From the NCBI RefSeq assembly GCF_024170005.1, contig NZ_JALJXJ010000011.1:62001-126000 (forward strand): 64,000 nt of DNA, written 5' to 3'. The position numbers and the translations under genes were made by a program. Positions within the stretch are counted from its first letter, which is position 1, and each line of letters begins with the position of its first letter. Below are positions 1-8,028 of the stretch, one piece after another. This DNA is from Azospirillum lipoferum. GTDB taxonomy: Bacteria; Pseudomonadota; Alphaproteobacteria; Azospirillales; Azospirillaceae. The notes under the pieces were generated by a model that was given only the letters and a program-made list of their open reading frames with translations, did not search any database and was not told where the DNA came from.

Positions 1-148
1 GATAGCGGCCGGGCAGGGCGCGCAGGCCGGTGACCACGCCAACCGTCGCCGGCCGGCCGGCCAGCCAACGCCGCGACTGCCAGGCGGCCAACGCCGCGCC
101 GATGGCGAGGACGGCAAGGACGACGGTGGTAAGAGCGGTAGCGATCAC
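1..148 (-). CDS. dgcB: DgcB, dimethylglycine catabolism Fe-S protein (5' end only)
   Basis: Only the first 49 codons are in the window; the gene runs off the left edge. A GTG start at 146-148 gives a hydrophobic first segment (roughly residues 2-22) followed by a basic WQSRRWLAGRP stretch and GLRALPGRY. That resembles the membrane-anchored N-terminus (DUF3483) I know from DgcB proteins, which carry 4Fe-4S clusters and are thought to pass electrons from the DgcA flavoprotein to the respiratory chain. It follows dgcA on the same strand with a 37-bp gap, as in other betaine-degrading bacteria. The assignment relies on the short N-terminus plus context; the Fe-S and flavoprotein parts are not visible. 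Confidence 0.72.
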   Translation of the reverse strand, partial: MIATALTTVVLAVLAIGAALAAWQSRRWLAGRPATVGVVTGLRALPGRY

Positions 149-185
149 GTCGGACGGCTCCTGTCGCGTGGGCGGGGGCGAGGTG

Positions 186-2231
186 TCAGATGTCCTTGCA
201 GAGACGGGCGGCGTCGTAGATGGCGGCGTGGATGTTGCGGCCGGCCACCGCATCGCCGATGCGATGCAGGGTGTAGCCGCCATGGCCGTTTGCCTGCACC
301 GGCTGCGGCCGGCCGGCGATCAGGCTGTCGAGGTCGGTTTGGCCGCGGTTCAGCGACCGGTCCTTCAGATCGAAATAGAGGCCGTCGTTGGGCAGGGTGC
401 CCAACTCCACCACGATCTGATCGACCAGCCGTTCCTCTTCCTCGTGGGTGTATTCGTTGCGCAGGACGGCGACGCGGCGGTTGCCCTCCGGGTAGATTTC
501 CACGAGCTGGTGGTTGGTGGTCATCACCACATTCAGCTTGTACAGCTCGCGCAGGTGGATCGGCTGGTTGGTGGTGCCGACCTCCTCCGCGACCATGCGG
601 TCGGGGGTGGCGATCTCCACCAGCGCGCCGCGCTTCGCCATGAATTCCGCGCAGGAGGCGCCGTGATGCTGGCCGGTACCGTCATACATCAGCACGGTTC
701 CCGTCGGTTCGACCGCCCCGGTCAGGATGTCCCAGGTCGACACCGCCAGATCGGCGCCCTTGAAGTCGCCGCGGTTGGGGCGGCCGCCGGTGGCCAGGAT
801 CACCACGTCGGGGTTCTCGGCCTCGACGGCTGCGCGGTCGGCCTCCACCCCCATTCGGACATCGACGCCCAGCTTGGTGACCTGCTGGGACAGCCAGCGG
901 GTGATGCCGCTCATCGCCTCGCGCCAGGTCGCCTTGGCGGCGATGTTGATCTGGCCGCCGGGGGCGGCGTTGCGTTCGAGGAGGACGACCGAATGGCCGC
1001 GTTCGGCGCAGACGCGGGCGGCTTCGAGGCCGCCGGGGCCACCGCCCACGACGACGACGCGGCGCTTGCGCTCCGCCTTCGGGATCACGTGCGGCATGCT
1101 GCGCTCACGGCCCGTCGCGGCGTTCTGGATGCACAGCGCGTCGCCGCCGACATAAATGCGGTCGATGCAATAGCCGGCGCCGACGCATTGACGCACATCG
1201 TCCAGCCGCCCTTCCATCAGCTTGCGCACAAGATGCGGGTCGGCGATGTGGGCGCGGGTCATGGCAACCATGTCGACATGCCCGTCCTCCACCGCGCGGG
1301 CGGCGGTGGCGAGGTCGGTCACGCGCTGGGCATGGAAGACGGGGATGCCGGCCTCGCGCTTGATTCCGCTGGCCAGATGCAGGAAGGGAGCGACCGGGAA
1401 GGACATGTTGGGCAGCGAGATGGCATGCGCCAGATGATCGCGCGCCTGTCCGCCCAGCACATTCACGAAGTCGATCAGCCCGCGTTCGGCATAGCTGCGG
1501 GCGATGGCGATGCAGTCCTCGTGGCTGAGGCCGTCGTCGATCAGCTCGTCGCCCGACATGCGCATGCCGATGACGTAATCGTCGCCGACCTCGGCGCGGA
1601 TCGCCTCGAACACCTCGATGCCGAAGCGCATGCGGTTTTCCAGGCTCCCGCCATACTTGTCGGTGCGCCGGTTGGCCGAGGGGCTCCAGAACTGGTCGAT
1701 CAGGTGGCCATGGGCGGCCGACAGCTCGAAGCCGTCAAGGCCGCCTTCCTTGCAACGGCGAGCGGCGGCGGCATAGCCGGCGATGATCCGCTTGAAGTCG
1801 AAATCCTCCATCTCCTTCGGCGTGTTGCGGTGCGCCGGCTCGCGGGCGGCCGAGGCCGAGACGGTGGGCAGCCAGTTCTCGGTGTCCCAGCGGGTGCGCC
1901 GGCCCATGTGGGTCAGCTGGATCATCAGCGCCGCACCGTGGCGGTGCACGCGGTCGGAGAATTCGCGGAAGAAGGGAATGACGCTGTCGTCGGCGACGGA
2001 AATCTGGTTCCACGGCGCCGCCGGGCTATCCACTGCGACGGAGGAGGAGCCGCCGAACATCGTCAGGCCGATGCCGCCTTTGGCCTTTTCCTCGTGGTAG
2101 AGCTGGTAGCGTTCCTTCGGCTTGCCTTCGGACCCGTAACCCGGCGCATGGCTCGTGCTCATCACGCGGTTACGGATCGTCAAATGCTTGATCTGCAGAG
2201 GCTTCAGAAGGGCTTCGGCGGGTGAGGACAT
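186..2231 (-). CDS. dgcA: DgcA, dimethylglycine demethylase flavoprotein (NADH:flavin oxidoreductase family)
   Basis: 681 residues from the ATG at 2231, which begins MSSPAEALLKPLQIKHLTIRNR as an old-yellow-enzyme-type TIM barrel should. The frame stays open 98 codons upstream, but that stretch holds the intergenic operator and does not look coding. Residues 1-345 form the FMN barrel. Cys349, Cys355 and Cys367 sit in the iron-sulfur region (CVGAGYC, then DALC). A dinucleotide motif GGGPGG at 396-401 opens the FAD/NAD half. The family (with 2,4-dienoyl-CoA reductase and trimethylamine dehydrogenase) includes DgcA, which oxidatively demethylates dimethylglycine to sarcosine plus formaldehyde. 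Location next to gbcAB, dgcB and sox genes supports DgcA over other members. Confidence 0.9.
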   Translation of the reverse strand: MSSPAEALLKPLQIKHLTIRNRVMSTSHAPGYGSEGKPKERYQLYHEEKAKGGIGLTMFGGSSSVAVDSPAAPWNQISVADDSVIPFFREFSDRVHRHGAALMIQLTHMGRRTRWDTENWLPTVSASAAREPAHRNTPKEMEDFDFKRIIAGYAAAARRCKEGGLDGFELSAAHGHLIDQFWSPSANRRTDKYGGSLENRMRFGIEVFEAIRAEVGDDYVIGMRMSGDELIDDGLSHEDCIAIARSYAERGLIDFVNVLGGQARDHLAHAISLPNMSFPVAPFLHLASGIKREAGIPVFHAQRVTDLATAARAVEDGHVDMVAMTRAHIADPHLVRKLMEGRLDDVRQCVGAGYCIDRIYVGGDALCIQNAATGRERSMPHVIPKAERKRRVVVVGGGPGGLEAARVCAERGHSVVLLERNAAPGGQINIAAKATWREAMSGITRWLSQQVTKLGVDVRMGVEADRAAVEAENPDVVILATGGRPNRGDFKGADLAVSTWDILTGAVEPTGTVLMYDGTGQHHGASCAEFMAKRGALVEIATPDRMVAEEVGTTNQPIHLRELYKLNVVMTTNHQLVEIYPEGNRRVAVLRNEYTHEEEERLVDQIVVELGTLPNDGLYFDLKDRSLNRGQTDLDSLIAGRPQPVQANGHGGYTLHRIGDAVAGRNIHAAIYDAARLCKDI

Positions 2232-2300
2232 GGCAGGAACGATCCCCAGTATTGAGCCTGCCAAGAATTCACCATCGGCGTCATTGATGCGTTGCCCCCC

Positions 2301-2327
2301 GCGACCGTGAATTACCTTTTTGCGACA
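2301..2327 (-). promoter_or_regulatory. Candidate operator upstream of dgcA: paired TGTCGC/GGTCGC half-sites
   Basis: Read in the dgcA direction, TGTCGC (2327-2322) is followed exactly 21 bp later by GGTCGC (2306-2301), ending 69 bp before the dgcA start codon. The same arrangement occurs upstream of gbcA and the betaine binding-protein gene. A 21-bp step places both half-sites on one face of the helix, as in AraC-type activators bound to tandem sites. The assignment to a GlxA/GbdR-like regulator is inference. Confidence 0.5.
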
Positions 2328-2394
2328 GGGACGCAGCGGGAGGATGCCGATCGAACAAGTGCCTGAATTTTTTGAAAAATCGGGGGCGTGCCCG

Positions 2395-3549
2395 TCAGTC
2401 CACCTGTGCGGCGTCTTGCGCCCTCGGTTCCGGATCTTCGAAAAGGCGGCGGTCGGGGAGCAGGGAGTCGCCATTGGTGCGCCGGAAGGCGTCGAGAGGC
2501 GAAAAATGCGGATCGGCTTCGGCATCCGGCCCAGCGGTTCGGCGCACCTCCGATGGCGAAACGCCGAACAGCTCCCGGAACTGGCGGGAGAAATGGGCGC
2601 AGTCGGCGAAGCCGGCCTCGTTCGCGATGGCGGTGACCGAACGCTTTGTGTTGCGCAGCAGCCAATGGCCGTAGCGCAGGCGCAAGCTGCGGTAATAGGT
2701 GGCCGGGCTGGTGCCCACCGCCAGCCGGAACAGCCGTTCGAACTGCCGGGTGCTGACGTTCAGCCGGTGGACGATCTCCTCCACCGACAGCGGGTCGCTG
2801 ATGTGCTGCTCCATCAGCAGCAGGGCGCGGCGGACGCGGTCGTTGGTGATCTCGACGACCGTCGGCGGCTGCGGTTGCGACTGGCTGGCGGGACGCGCCT
2901 TGTCGATCAGCAGGATGTGCATGGTTTTCTGGGCGGTGGCGCGGCCCAGATGGCGCTCGATCAGGAAGGCGGCCAGATCGGCCACGCCGGCGCCGCCCGA
3001 ACAGGTGATGCGGTCGCGGTCGACCACGTAGAGCTGGTCGGCCACCGGCACCAGATCGGGAAATTCCTCGATGAAATCGCGGTGGTGGTACCAGCTGACG
3101 CAACAGCGGCGGTTCTTCATCAGGCCGATGCGGCTCAGCACGAAGCTGCCGGTACACACGCCGATCAGGGTCACGCCATAGGATGCCGCAGCGCGCAGAT
3201 AGGCCAGCGATTCGTCGTCCAGTTGCGGGCCGCCATGCAACAGCCCGCCCACCACGACCACATAGTCGAAGCGGCGGGGATCGGTCAGCGGTTCCCAGCG
3301 GGCAACGCCGATGCCGCAGCTGGACATCACCGGTTCGGCCCGCGATCCCATGATGGTCCAGCGGCAGCGGATCTGCCGCGACCGGTCGCCCTCGTCGGCT
3401 GCCAGCCGCAGGGCGTCGATGAAGGGAGCGAGCGCCGTCAACGTGAAGTTGTTGGTCAGGATGAACCCGACCGACAAGAGCGCGCGTTCCTCCTGCCGTG
3501 GTGCGGGACCGCTACCGCCGAAACGGCGATATTCCACTGTCTTCCCCAC
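2395..3549 (-). CDS. GlxA/GbdR-like AraC-family transcriptional regulator
   Basis: 384 residues from a GTG at 3549. An upstream ATG at 3654 would put the first codons inside a hairpin element (3599-3645), whereas the GTG has a GGGAGG ribosome-binding sequence about 8 bases ahead. The N-terminal half is a DJ-1/PfpI-like domain (LLSVGFILTNNFTL, DYVVVVGGLLHGG, GVCTGSFVL). The C-terminal half is a two-helix-turn-helix AraC domain (LSVEEIVHRLNVSTRQFERLF, then AIANEAGFADCAHFSRQFR). GbdR, the betaine/dimethylglycine-responsive activator of Pseudomonas, has this architecture. Its place between gbcAB and dgcAB makes it the likely activator of those genes. The last ~45 residues extend past the HTH domain and look unstructured. 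Confidence 0.85.
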   Translation of the reverse strand: MGKTVEYRRFGGSGPAPRQEERALLSVGFILTNNFTLTALAPFIDALRLAADEGDRSRQIRCRWTIMGSRAEPVMSSCGIGVARWEPLTDPRRFDYVVVVGGLLHGGPQLDDESLAYLRAAASYGVTLIGVCTGSFVLSRIGLMKNRRCCVSWYHHRDFIEEFPDLVPVADQLYVVDRDRITCSGGAGVADLAAFLIERHLGRATAQKTMHILLIDKARPASQSQPQPPTVVEITNDRVRRALLLMEQHISDPLSVEEIVHRLNVSTRQFERLFRLAVGTSPATYYRSLRLRYGHWLLRNTKRSVTAIANEAGFADCAHFSRQFRELFGVSPSEVRRTAGPDAEADPHFSPLDAFRRTNGDSLLPDRRLFEDPEPRAQDAAQVD

Positions 3550-3598
3550 CAGGGCATCCTCCCAGTCTGACGGCCCTATTCCGTCCTTCGGAATGCTA

Positions 3599-3645
3599 GA
3601 TCGGATCGCGTAAAATCGGAATCGATTTGACGCGTGAATCCGATC
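3599..3645. repeat. Imperfect intergenic hairpin element
   Basis: Arms GATCGGAT (3599-3606) and ATCCGATC (3638-3645) are complementary. Inside them CGCGT pairs with ACGCG, and AAATCG pairs with CGATTT. It lies just upstream of the chosen regulator start and 17 bp from a second, perfect palindrome. It looks like a mobile intergenic palindrome rather than coding sequence. Confidence 0.6.
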
Positions 3646-3662
3646 GCCCACCATAAGGCCAA

Positions 3663-3696
3663 AGCGTCCTGCGTTTCATATCAAACGCAGGACGCT
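3663..3696. terminator. Perfect 14-bp inverted repeat downstream of gbcB
   Basis: AGCGTCCTGCGTTT (3663-3676) is matched without mismatch by AAACGCAGGACGCT (3683-3696) around a 6-base loop. It lies between the gbcB stop and the regulator start. On the minus strand the stem is followed by only a short T-run, so it could be a weak terminator for gbcAB, an mRNA-stabilising hairpin, or a dispersed palindromic repeat. Confidence 0.55.
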
Positions 3697-3743
3697 CTAG
3701 CGTCAGCGGCTTGCCCCCGGAAGACAATTCATCGGCGATGCTT

Positions 3744-4868
3744 CTAACGCTCTACCACCAGATCGCTGGTTGGCCGGCTGCAACAGAGCAGGATCAGCCC
3801 CTGGTCGATTTCGCGTTTGCGGATGCCACCGGTGTGGTTCATCTCCACCGTGCCTGAAATCAACTTCGTCTTGCAGGTTCCGCACAGTCCGCGCGAGCAG
3901 GATGTGGGAACCCGGATATCGGCGGCCGATGCGGCGTCCGCGAGCGCCATGTCCGGTGGGCATGTGAAGACCTTGCCGGTCTTGGCGAACTCGATACGGA
4001 ATCCCTGTGAAGGGGACACGTCCGCGATCGGTGCGGGCGGGATCGGCATGGCCTGGGCCGTCGGCTCTCCGGCAGCCAGTTCGGCCGTCATCTCCTCGAA
4101 GTTGAAGCTTTCCTGATGGTAGCGGCCCATGTCAAAGCCGCCCCCCTCCAGGAAGGCGCGCACCGCCTTCATGAAGGGTCCGGGACCACAGACATAGACC
4201 TCCCGTTCCATGAAGTCCGGCGCAATCAGGCCTAGCATCGGCAGCGACAGCCGGCCGGTGAAGCCAGCCCAATGGGCCTCGGCGCCGATGCCTTCGCAGA
4301 CATGGGCGACGCGCAGGCGGCGGCCGGGTCCGGTCAGCGCATCCAGTTCGCGGCGGAAAACGATGTCGGCCGGGGTCCGGGCCGCGTGTACGAAGACGAC
4401 GTCGTGATCCTCGCCCAGATCATCGAAGGTCCGGGTCATCGACATCAGGGGTGTGACGCCGCTGCCGCCGGACAGGAACAGGAACTTCCGCGGGGCTTCG
4501 GCCTCGCCGGGCGTGAATTCGCCGAGCGGGCCGACCGCGCGGATCCTGTCGCCCGGCTTCAGGTTGTCGTGCAGCCAGTTCGACACCGGCCCGCCGGGCA
4601 CGCGCTTGACGGTGATCGACAGGCGATGCGGCCGCGCGGCGGAGGAGGAGACGGTGTAGCTGCGATGAATGGTTTCGCCGCCGATGGGCAGTTCCAGCGT
4701 GATGAACTGGCCCGGCTTGAACCGGAACAGGCAGGGGCTCGTTGGTGCGAAGACGAAGGTCTTCACGTCGTGCGTTTCGTCCCGCACCGCCCGGCATACC
4801 AGCGTATCGTCGGTTTCCGGATCCCAGTCCCGGACCGGAGGCGGACCCGCATCCTGCTGCATCGTCAT
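3744..4868 (-). CDS. gbcB: GbcB, glycine betaine monooxygenase reductase (FAD / 2Fe-2S)
   Basis: 374 residues from the ATG at 4868, preceded by AGGGG 8 bases upstream; a GTG three codons earlier is also possible. Order of domains: FAD-binding barrel (RSYTVSS near residue 65), NAD-binding domain (GGSGVTPLMSM, VYVCGPGPFM), then a C-terminal plant-type 2Fe-2S ferredoxin domain with CSRGLCGTC plus a later Cys in LILLCC. This is the hybrid reductase layout used to feed electrons from NAD(P)H to Rieske oxygenases such as GbcA. It follows gbcA on the same strand after about 100 bp, so the pair should form the betaine-to-dimethylglycine demethylase. Confidence 0.88.
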   Translation of the reverse strand: MTMQQDAGPPPVRDWDPETDDTLVCRAVRDETHDVKTFVFAPTSPCLFRFKPGQFITLELPIGGETIHRSYTVSSSAARPHRLSITVKRVPGGPVSNWLHDNLKPGDRIRAVGPLGEFTPGEAEAPRKFLFLSGGSGVTPLMSMTRTFDDLGEDHDVVFVHAARTPADIVFRRELDALTGPGRRLRVAHVCEGIGAEAHWAGFTGRLSLPMLGLIAPDFMEREVYVCGPGPFMKAVRAFLEGGGFDMGRYHQESFNFEEMTAELAAGEPTAQAMPIPPAPIADVSPSQGFRIEFAKTGKVFTCPPDMALADAASAADIRVPTSCSRGLCGTCKTKLISGTVEMNHTGGIRKREIDQGLILLCCSRPTSDLVVER

Positions 4869-4969
4869 CTCTCTCACCCCTGAGCCCTAGCAAACGAGCC
4901 CTGAACAAGCGGGCTGTGAACAGGCAGCGTGTCCCGGCTCACTTGAGACCGGGACACGCTTACGCCGCC

Positions 4970-6250
4970 TCACTCGGCGGCGACGCCCACCGCGGCCTGC
5001 TTGCCCAGCAGATGCTCGGACATGCGGCCGACGTACCATTCCGTGAACTTCTCCACGAGCGGCTCGGTGTAGGGCGAATAGGGACCCGGCTCGTAGGCGG
5101 GGCTTTGGGCGCCGTTATGCGAGATCTCGACCAGATCGGCATCCTGCTGGTTGGTCGCCTCCCACACCTCCGTCAGGCGGTTCAGGTCGTAATCGACGCC
5201 CTCGACGGCGTCCTTGTGGACCAGCCAGCGGGTGCGCAGCAGGTTGCGGTCGGGACCGAGCGGGAACACCGAGAAGGTGACGATGTGGTCGCTCATGAAG
5301 TGGTTCCAGGAATTCGGCTGGGTCCAGAAGGACAAAGCCCCCAGCTTGCGCTCGGTGATCGAGCCCAGCAGCTTCTGGGAGGCGCTGCGGGTGTCCTTGG
5401 TGTGGGCCTCGCCGGCGCCGTCCAACGGCAGGCGCTCGGCGCGGAAGCCGGTGGTGTCGGTCAGATGTTCGACCTCGCGGCTGGGGAAACCCGCCGCTTC
5501 CCAGCCGGTATGGCAGGATTTCACCAGCGCATCGTATTTGGCGGCATGTTCCATCCGCTTCGGGTTGGTGCCGTCGGGGGCGAAACCGAAGCCGTATTCG
5601 AACAGCGGGATGGTCAGTTCCGGATGGTTGCTGACGCAGTGGTAGCATTCACGATTGTTCTCCATCGTGAGCTTCCAGTTGCCCTTCTCGATCAGGTCGA
5701 CGGTCTTGGCGATCTTGCAGTTCTTCAGATCGTGCGGAAGGATGTAGGGCTCGATGACCGCAGCCATCTGGTCGATGTCGTCCGGAGCCTCCTCCGCCAG
5801 GCAGATGAAGATCAGGCCGCCGACCGACCGGATGTGGACCTTCTTCAGGTTCCGGCACTTGCGGTCGAAATCGTTGCCCATATGCTCGGCGAACAGAAGC
5901 TCGCCGTCCTGACCATAGGTCCACTGGTGATAGCTGCACACCAGATTGCCGACGGAGGTCTTCTCCTTGAGAATGATGCGCGCGCCGCGATGGCGGCAGA
6001 CATTGTGAAAGGCGCGCAGTTCCATGTCGTCGTCGCGCATGACGATGACAGAGGTCTTGCCGATATCGACCACCATCACGTCACCCGGTTCCGGGACATC
6101 CGGTTCCACACCCACATGCAGCCAGTGGCGGCCGAAAATGATTTCCATGTCCAGCTTGAAGATCTCGTCGCTGGTGTAGAACGGCGCCTCCAGGCTGTAC
6201 CCCTTCTTTCGGCGCTTCAGCAGGGCTTCAATGGAAATCTCGGACGCCAT
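4970..6250 (-). CDS. gbcA: GbcA, glycine betaine monooxygenase oxygenase subunit (Rieske)
   Basis: 426 residues. The Rieske 2Fe-2S ligands are Cys85/His87 (CRHRGA) and Cys105/His108 (CSYHQW). The mononuclear iron site is at NRECYHCVSNHPE (His204, His209). This is a full-length alpha subunit of the ring-hydroxylating-oxygenase family, in the branch with GbcA, carnitine (CntA) and stachydrine demethylases. It would cleave glycine betaine to dimethylglycine and formaldehyde using O2 and electrons from GbcB. The chromosomal context (dgcAB, soxBDAG, glyA, sdaA) makes betaine the best substrate guess; stachydrine is the main alternative. Confidence 0.88.
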   Translation of the reverse strand: MASEISIEALLKRRKKGYSLEAPFYTSDEIFKLDMEIIFGRHWLHVGVEPDVPEPGDVMVVDIGKTSVIVMRDDDMELRAFHNVCRHRGARIILKEKTSVGNLVCSYHQWTYGQDGELLFAEHMGNDFDRKCRNLKKVHIRSVGGLIFICLAEEAPDDIDQMAAVIEPYILPHDLKNCKIAKTVDLIEKGNWKLTMENNRECYHCVSNHPELTIPLFEYGFGFAPDGTNPKRMEHAAKYDALVKSCHTGWEAAGFPSREVEHLTDTTGFRAERLPLDGAGEAHTKDTRSASQKLLGSITERKLGALSFWTQPNSWNHFMSDHIVTFSVFPLGPDRNLLRTRWLVHKDAVEGVDYDLNRLTEVWEATNQQDADLVEISHNGAQSPAYEPGPYSPYTEPLVEKFTEWYVGRMSEHLLGKQAAVGVAAE

Positions 6251-6378
6251 GACGGTTGACCTTCTGCGGGAGTGGGGCCGTGTGTTCGTGGAACCTCTTC
6301 AACCTTGACTAGGCTGTGCTTTTTTCGATTCCACGACACCCAGCCTGCCGTCGGCCGCGGGACGTCGCGTTCTGGATT

Positions 6379-6405
6379 GCGACATCAACTTTAAAAAGGC
6401 CGACA
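6379..6405 (-). promoter_or_regulatory. Candidate operator upstream of gbcA: paired TGTCGG/TGTCGC half-sites
   Basis: Read toward gbcA, TGTCGG (6405-6400) is followed 21 bp later by TGTCGC (6384-6379), 128 bp before the start codon. The first half-site is preceded by CC and shares CCTGTCG with the dgcA site. Binding by the GlxA-type regulator at 2395-3549 is inferred. Confidence 0.5.
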
Positions 6406-6670
6406 GGCCATGCTGTCTTTTTGCGCAAGGTTGGGCTTCGGCAATGGTCGGTTTGCGACAGGAGGCAATCATTCAAGAGTGACGGACGCTTTACTCAATC
6501 GGAAGATGGTCGGTCGACGGCGTCCTGCAATTCAAAGAGAGCCGCTGGACCTCCATAATGTCTCACCCCTCAGGAGACTGCGGCTCCGTTTCCCTATTTC
6601 TATGGAAGATTTCAAAACATCCGTCTGTCAATCGAACAGCATTCGCCGGTGGAGCGGGTGTGTACCGGGT

Positions 6671-6697
6671 TGTCGCAAATGCGATACGAAATGCCGC
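6671..6697 (+). promoter_or_regulatory. Candidate operator upstream of the betaine-binding-protein gene
   Basis: TGTCGC (6671-6676) is followed 21 bp later by TGCCGC (6692-6697), 280 bp before the start codon. One base departs from the half-site seen at dgcA and gbcA, and it is the weakest of the three pairs. Confidence 0.4.
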
Positions 6698-6977
6698 TGT
6701 GATGAAGGTTTTCTGCTTTCAAGGCCTGCATCCTTGTCCAATCAGCACTGATGCCAATAAAGGTCCGCATCGTTTGGCAGCAGCGTTCCGGTCAATTCCG
6801 GAAGGTGGTCGGCCATCCGTTCCACGGACGCGGGTCTGTCAGCCAATCGCGTTCACCGGCAAGGCAGAGGTGACTTTCCGGACCGCGCGCACGCGTCTGC
6901 GTTCAACTGTCGGCACGGCGGACCGGCAACTCCAAACAAACGAGCCCAAACAAATAAACATACGAGGAGGCTTCTTG

Positions 6978-7868
6978 ATGAAAATCTTCGGTAAAGCCTT
7001 GGGCATGCTGCTGTCGGCGGCCATGACGGTCGGTCTGGGGACCGGTGTGGTGGCCACCTCGGCGCAAGCCGCCGAGAAGTCGATCAACATCGGCTGGACC
7101 GCCTGGTCGGACGCCGAGGCGGTGACCAAACTGGCCAAAGCCGTGATCGAGGAGCGGTTCGGCTACAAGGTCGAGCTGACCATGGCCGACATCGGCATCC
7201 AGTATCAAGGCATCGCCAGCGGAAAGCTGGACGCCATGCTGATGTCGTGGCAGCCGCTGACCCACAAGCCCTATCTCGACAAGGTCGGCAAGGACATCGT
7301 CGATCTCGGCCCGCTCTATACCCGCGCCCGCCTGGGCTGGGTGGTGCCGGACTACATCCCCGTCGATCAGGTCAAAACCATCGAGGATCTGAAGAAGCCG
7401 GAGGTGCAGAAGCAGCTGGGTGGCAAGATTCAGGGCATCGATCCGGGATCGGGGCTGATGCAGGCGTCGGAAAAGGCGCTGAAGACCTATGATCTGAAGG
7501 GGATGCAGCTGGTATCGGCCAGCGATGCCGCGATGCTCGCCGCTCTGGAGCGCGCCATGAAGCGCAACGAGTGGATCGTCGTGACGAGCTGGAGCCCGCA
7601 CTGGATGTTCGCCAACTGGAAGCTGCGCTACCTGGAGGATCCGAAGGGCGCGCTGGGCGGTCTGGAGAGCGTGAACGCCATCGTCCGCAAGGGCTTCTAT
7701 CAGGATCACCCGGAAATCTTCGAGTTCCTGAACCGGATGGTTCTGCCGATTGGCGATCTGGAGGCGATGATGCAGGAAGCCCGCCAGACCAGCTATGAGA
7801 AGGCGGTCGACAACTACATCAAGAACAACAAGGCCCGGATCGACTACTGGGTCACCGGCAAGCTCTGA
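6978..7868 (+). CDS. Glycine betaine/choline-type ABC substrate-binding protein (OpuAC family)
   Basis: 296 residues from the ATG at 6978, with GAGGAGG 7 bases upstream; the longer open frame to the left is non-coding leader. A Sec signal peptide (MKIFGKALGMLL...TSAQAAEKS) is followed by the OpuAC fold: INIGWTAWSDAEAVTKLAK, SWQPLTHKPYLDKV, GIDPGSGLM and a Trp-rich SWSPHWMFANWKLRYL that fits an aromatic ligand cage. It should be periplasmic and bind a quaternary amine such as glycine betaine. No permease gene accompanies it; the next gene is an ABC-ATPase/chemoreceptor fusion. A 9-bp hairpin follows the stop codon. Function could be uptake with a permease encoded elsewhere, or ligand presentation for signalling. 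Confidence 0.85.
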   Translation: MKIFGKALGMLLSAAMTVGLGTGVVATSAQAAEKSINIGWTAWSDAEAVTKLAKAVIEERFGYKVELTMADIGIQYQGIASGKLDAMLMSWQPLTHKPYLDKVGKDIVDLGPLYTRARLGWVVPDYIPVDQVKTIEDLKKPEVQKQLGGKIQGIDPGSGLMQASEKALKTYDLKGMQLVSASDAAMLAALERAMKRNEWIVVTSWSPHWMFANWKLRYLEDPKGALGGLESVNAIVRKGFYQDHPEIFEFLNRMVLPIGDLEAMMQEARQTSYEKAVDNYIKNNKARIDYWVTGKL

Positions 7869-7879
7869 CCTGCTGCCGT

Positions 7880-7902
7880 GCCACCGCCGCAATGGCGGTG
7901 GC
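7880..7902 (+). terminator. Perfect 9-bp hairpin after the binding-protein gene
   Basis: GCCACCGCC (7880-7888) pairs with GGCGGTGGC (7894-7902) around a 5-base loop, 12 bp after the stop codon. No U-run follows directly. Likely an attenuating or mRNA-stabilising hairpin that would keep binding-protein transcript above that of the fusion gene downstream. Confidence 0.5.
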
Positions 7903-8028
7903 CGCGCCCCCTTTCCCGCGCCGTTTCCAGCATTGCTCAAGGAGGCGGTCCGTTCAAAGCGCAGCAGCGTGACGGACGGCCGTCTCCAGCCATTCCCGCT
8001 TTCAGTCCTTCCATGATCGGGATCGCCC

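Larger units (their letters stand above)
6251..6977. other. 727-bp divergent control region between gbcA and the betaine binding-protein gene
   Basis: No convincing gene: the open frames here lack ribosome-binding sites and recognisable domains, and base composition is clearly lower in GC than the flanks. The region holds two paired half-site candidates (6379-6405 facing gbcA, 6671-6697 facing the binding-protein gene) plus a lone TTTGCGACAGG at 6452-6462. It probably contains both promoters and long untranslated leaders. Confidence 0.6.

Noticed and set aside
30..2225. 731-codon open frame on the plus strand opposite dgcA
   Set aside because: Antisense shadow of dgcA; composition is driven by GC-rich third positions and it shows no domain, whereas dgcA has clear family motifs.
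6316..6977. Small genes in the gbcA/binding-protein intergenic region
   Set aside because: Frames lack ribosome-binding sites and domains; composition is intergenic and the region contains likely operators.
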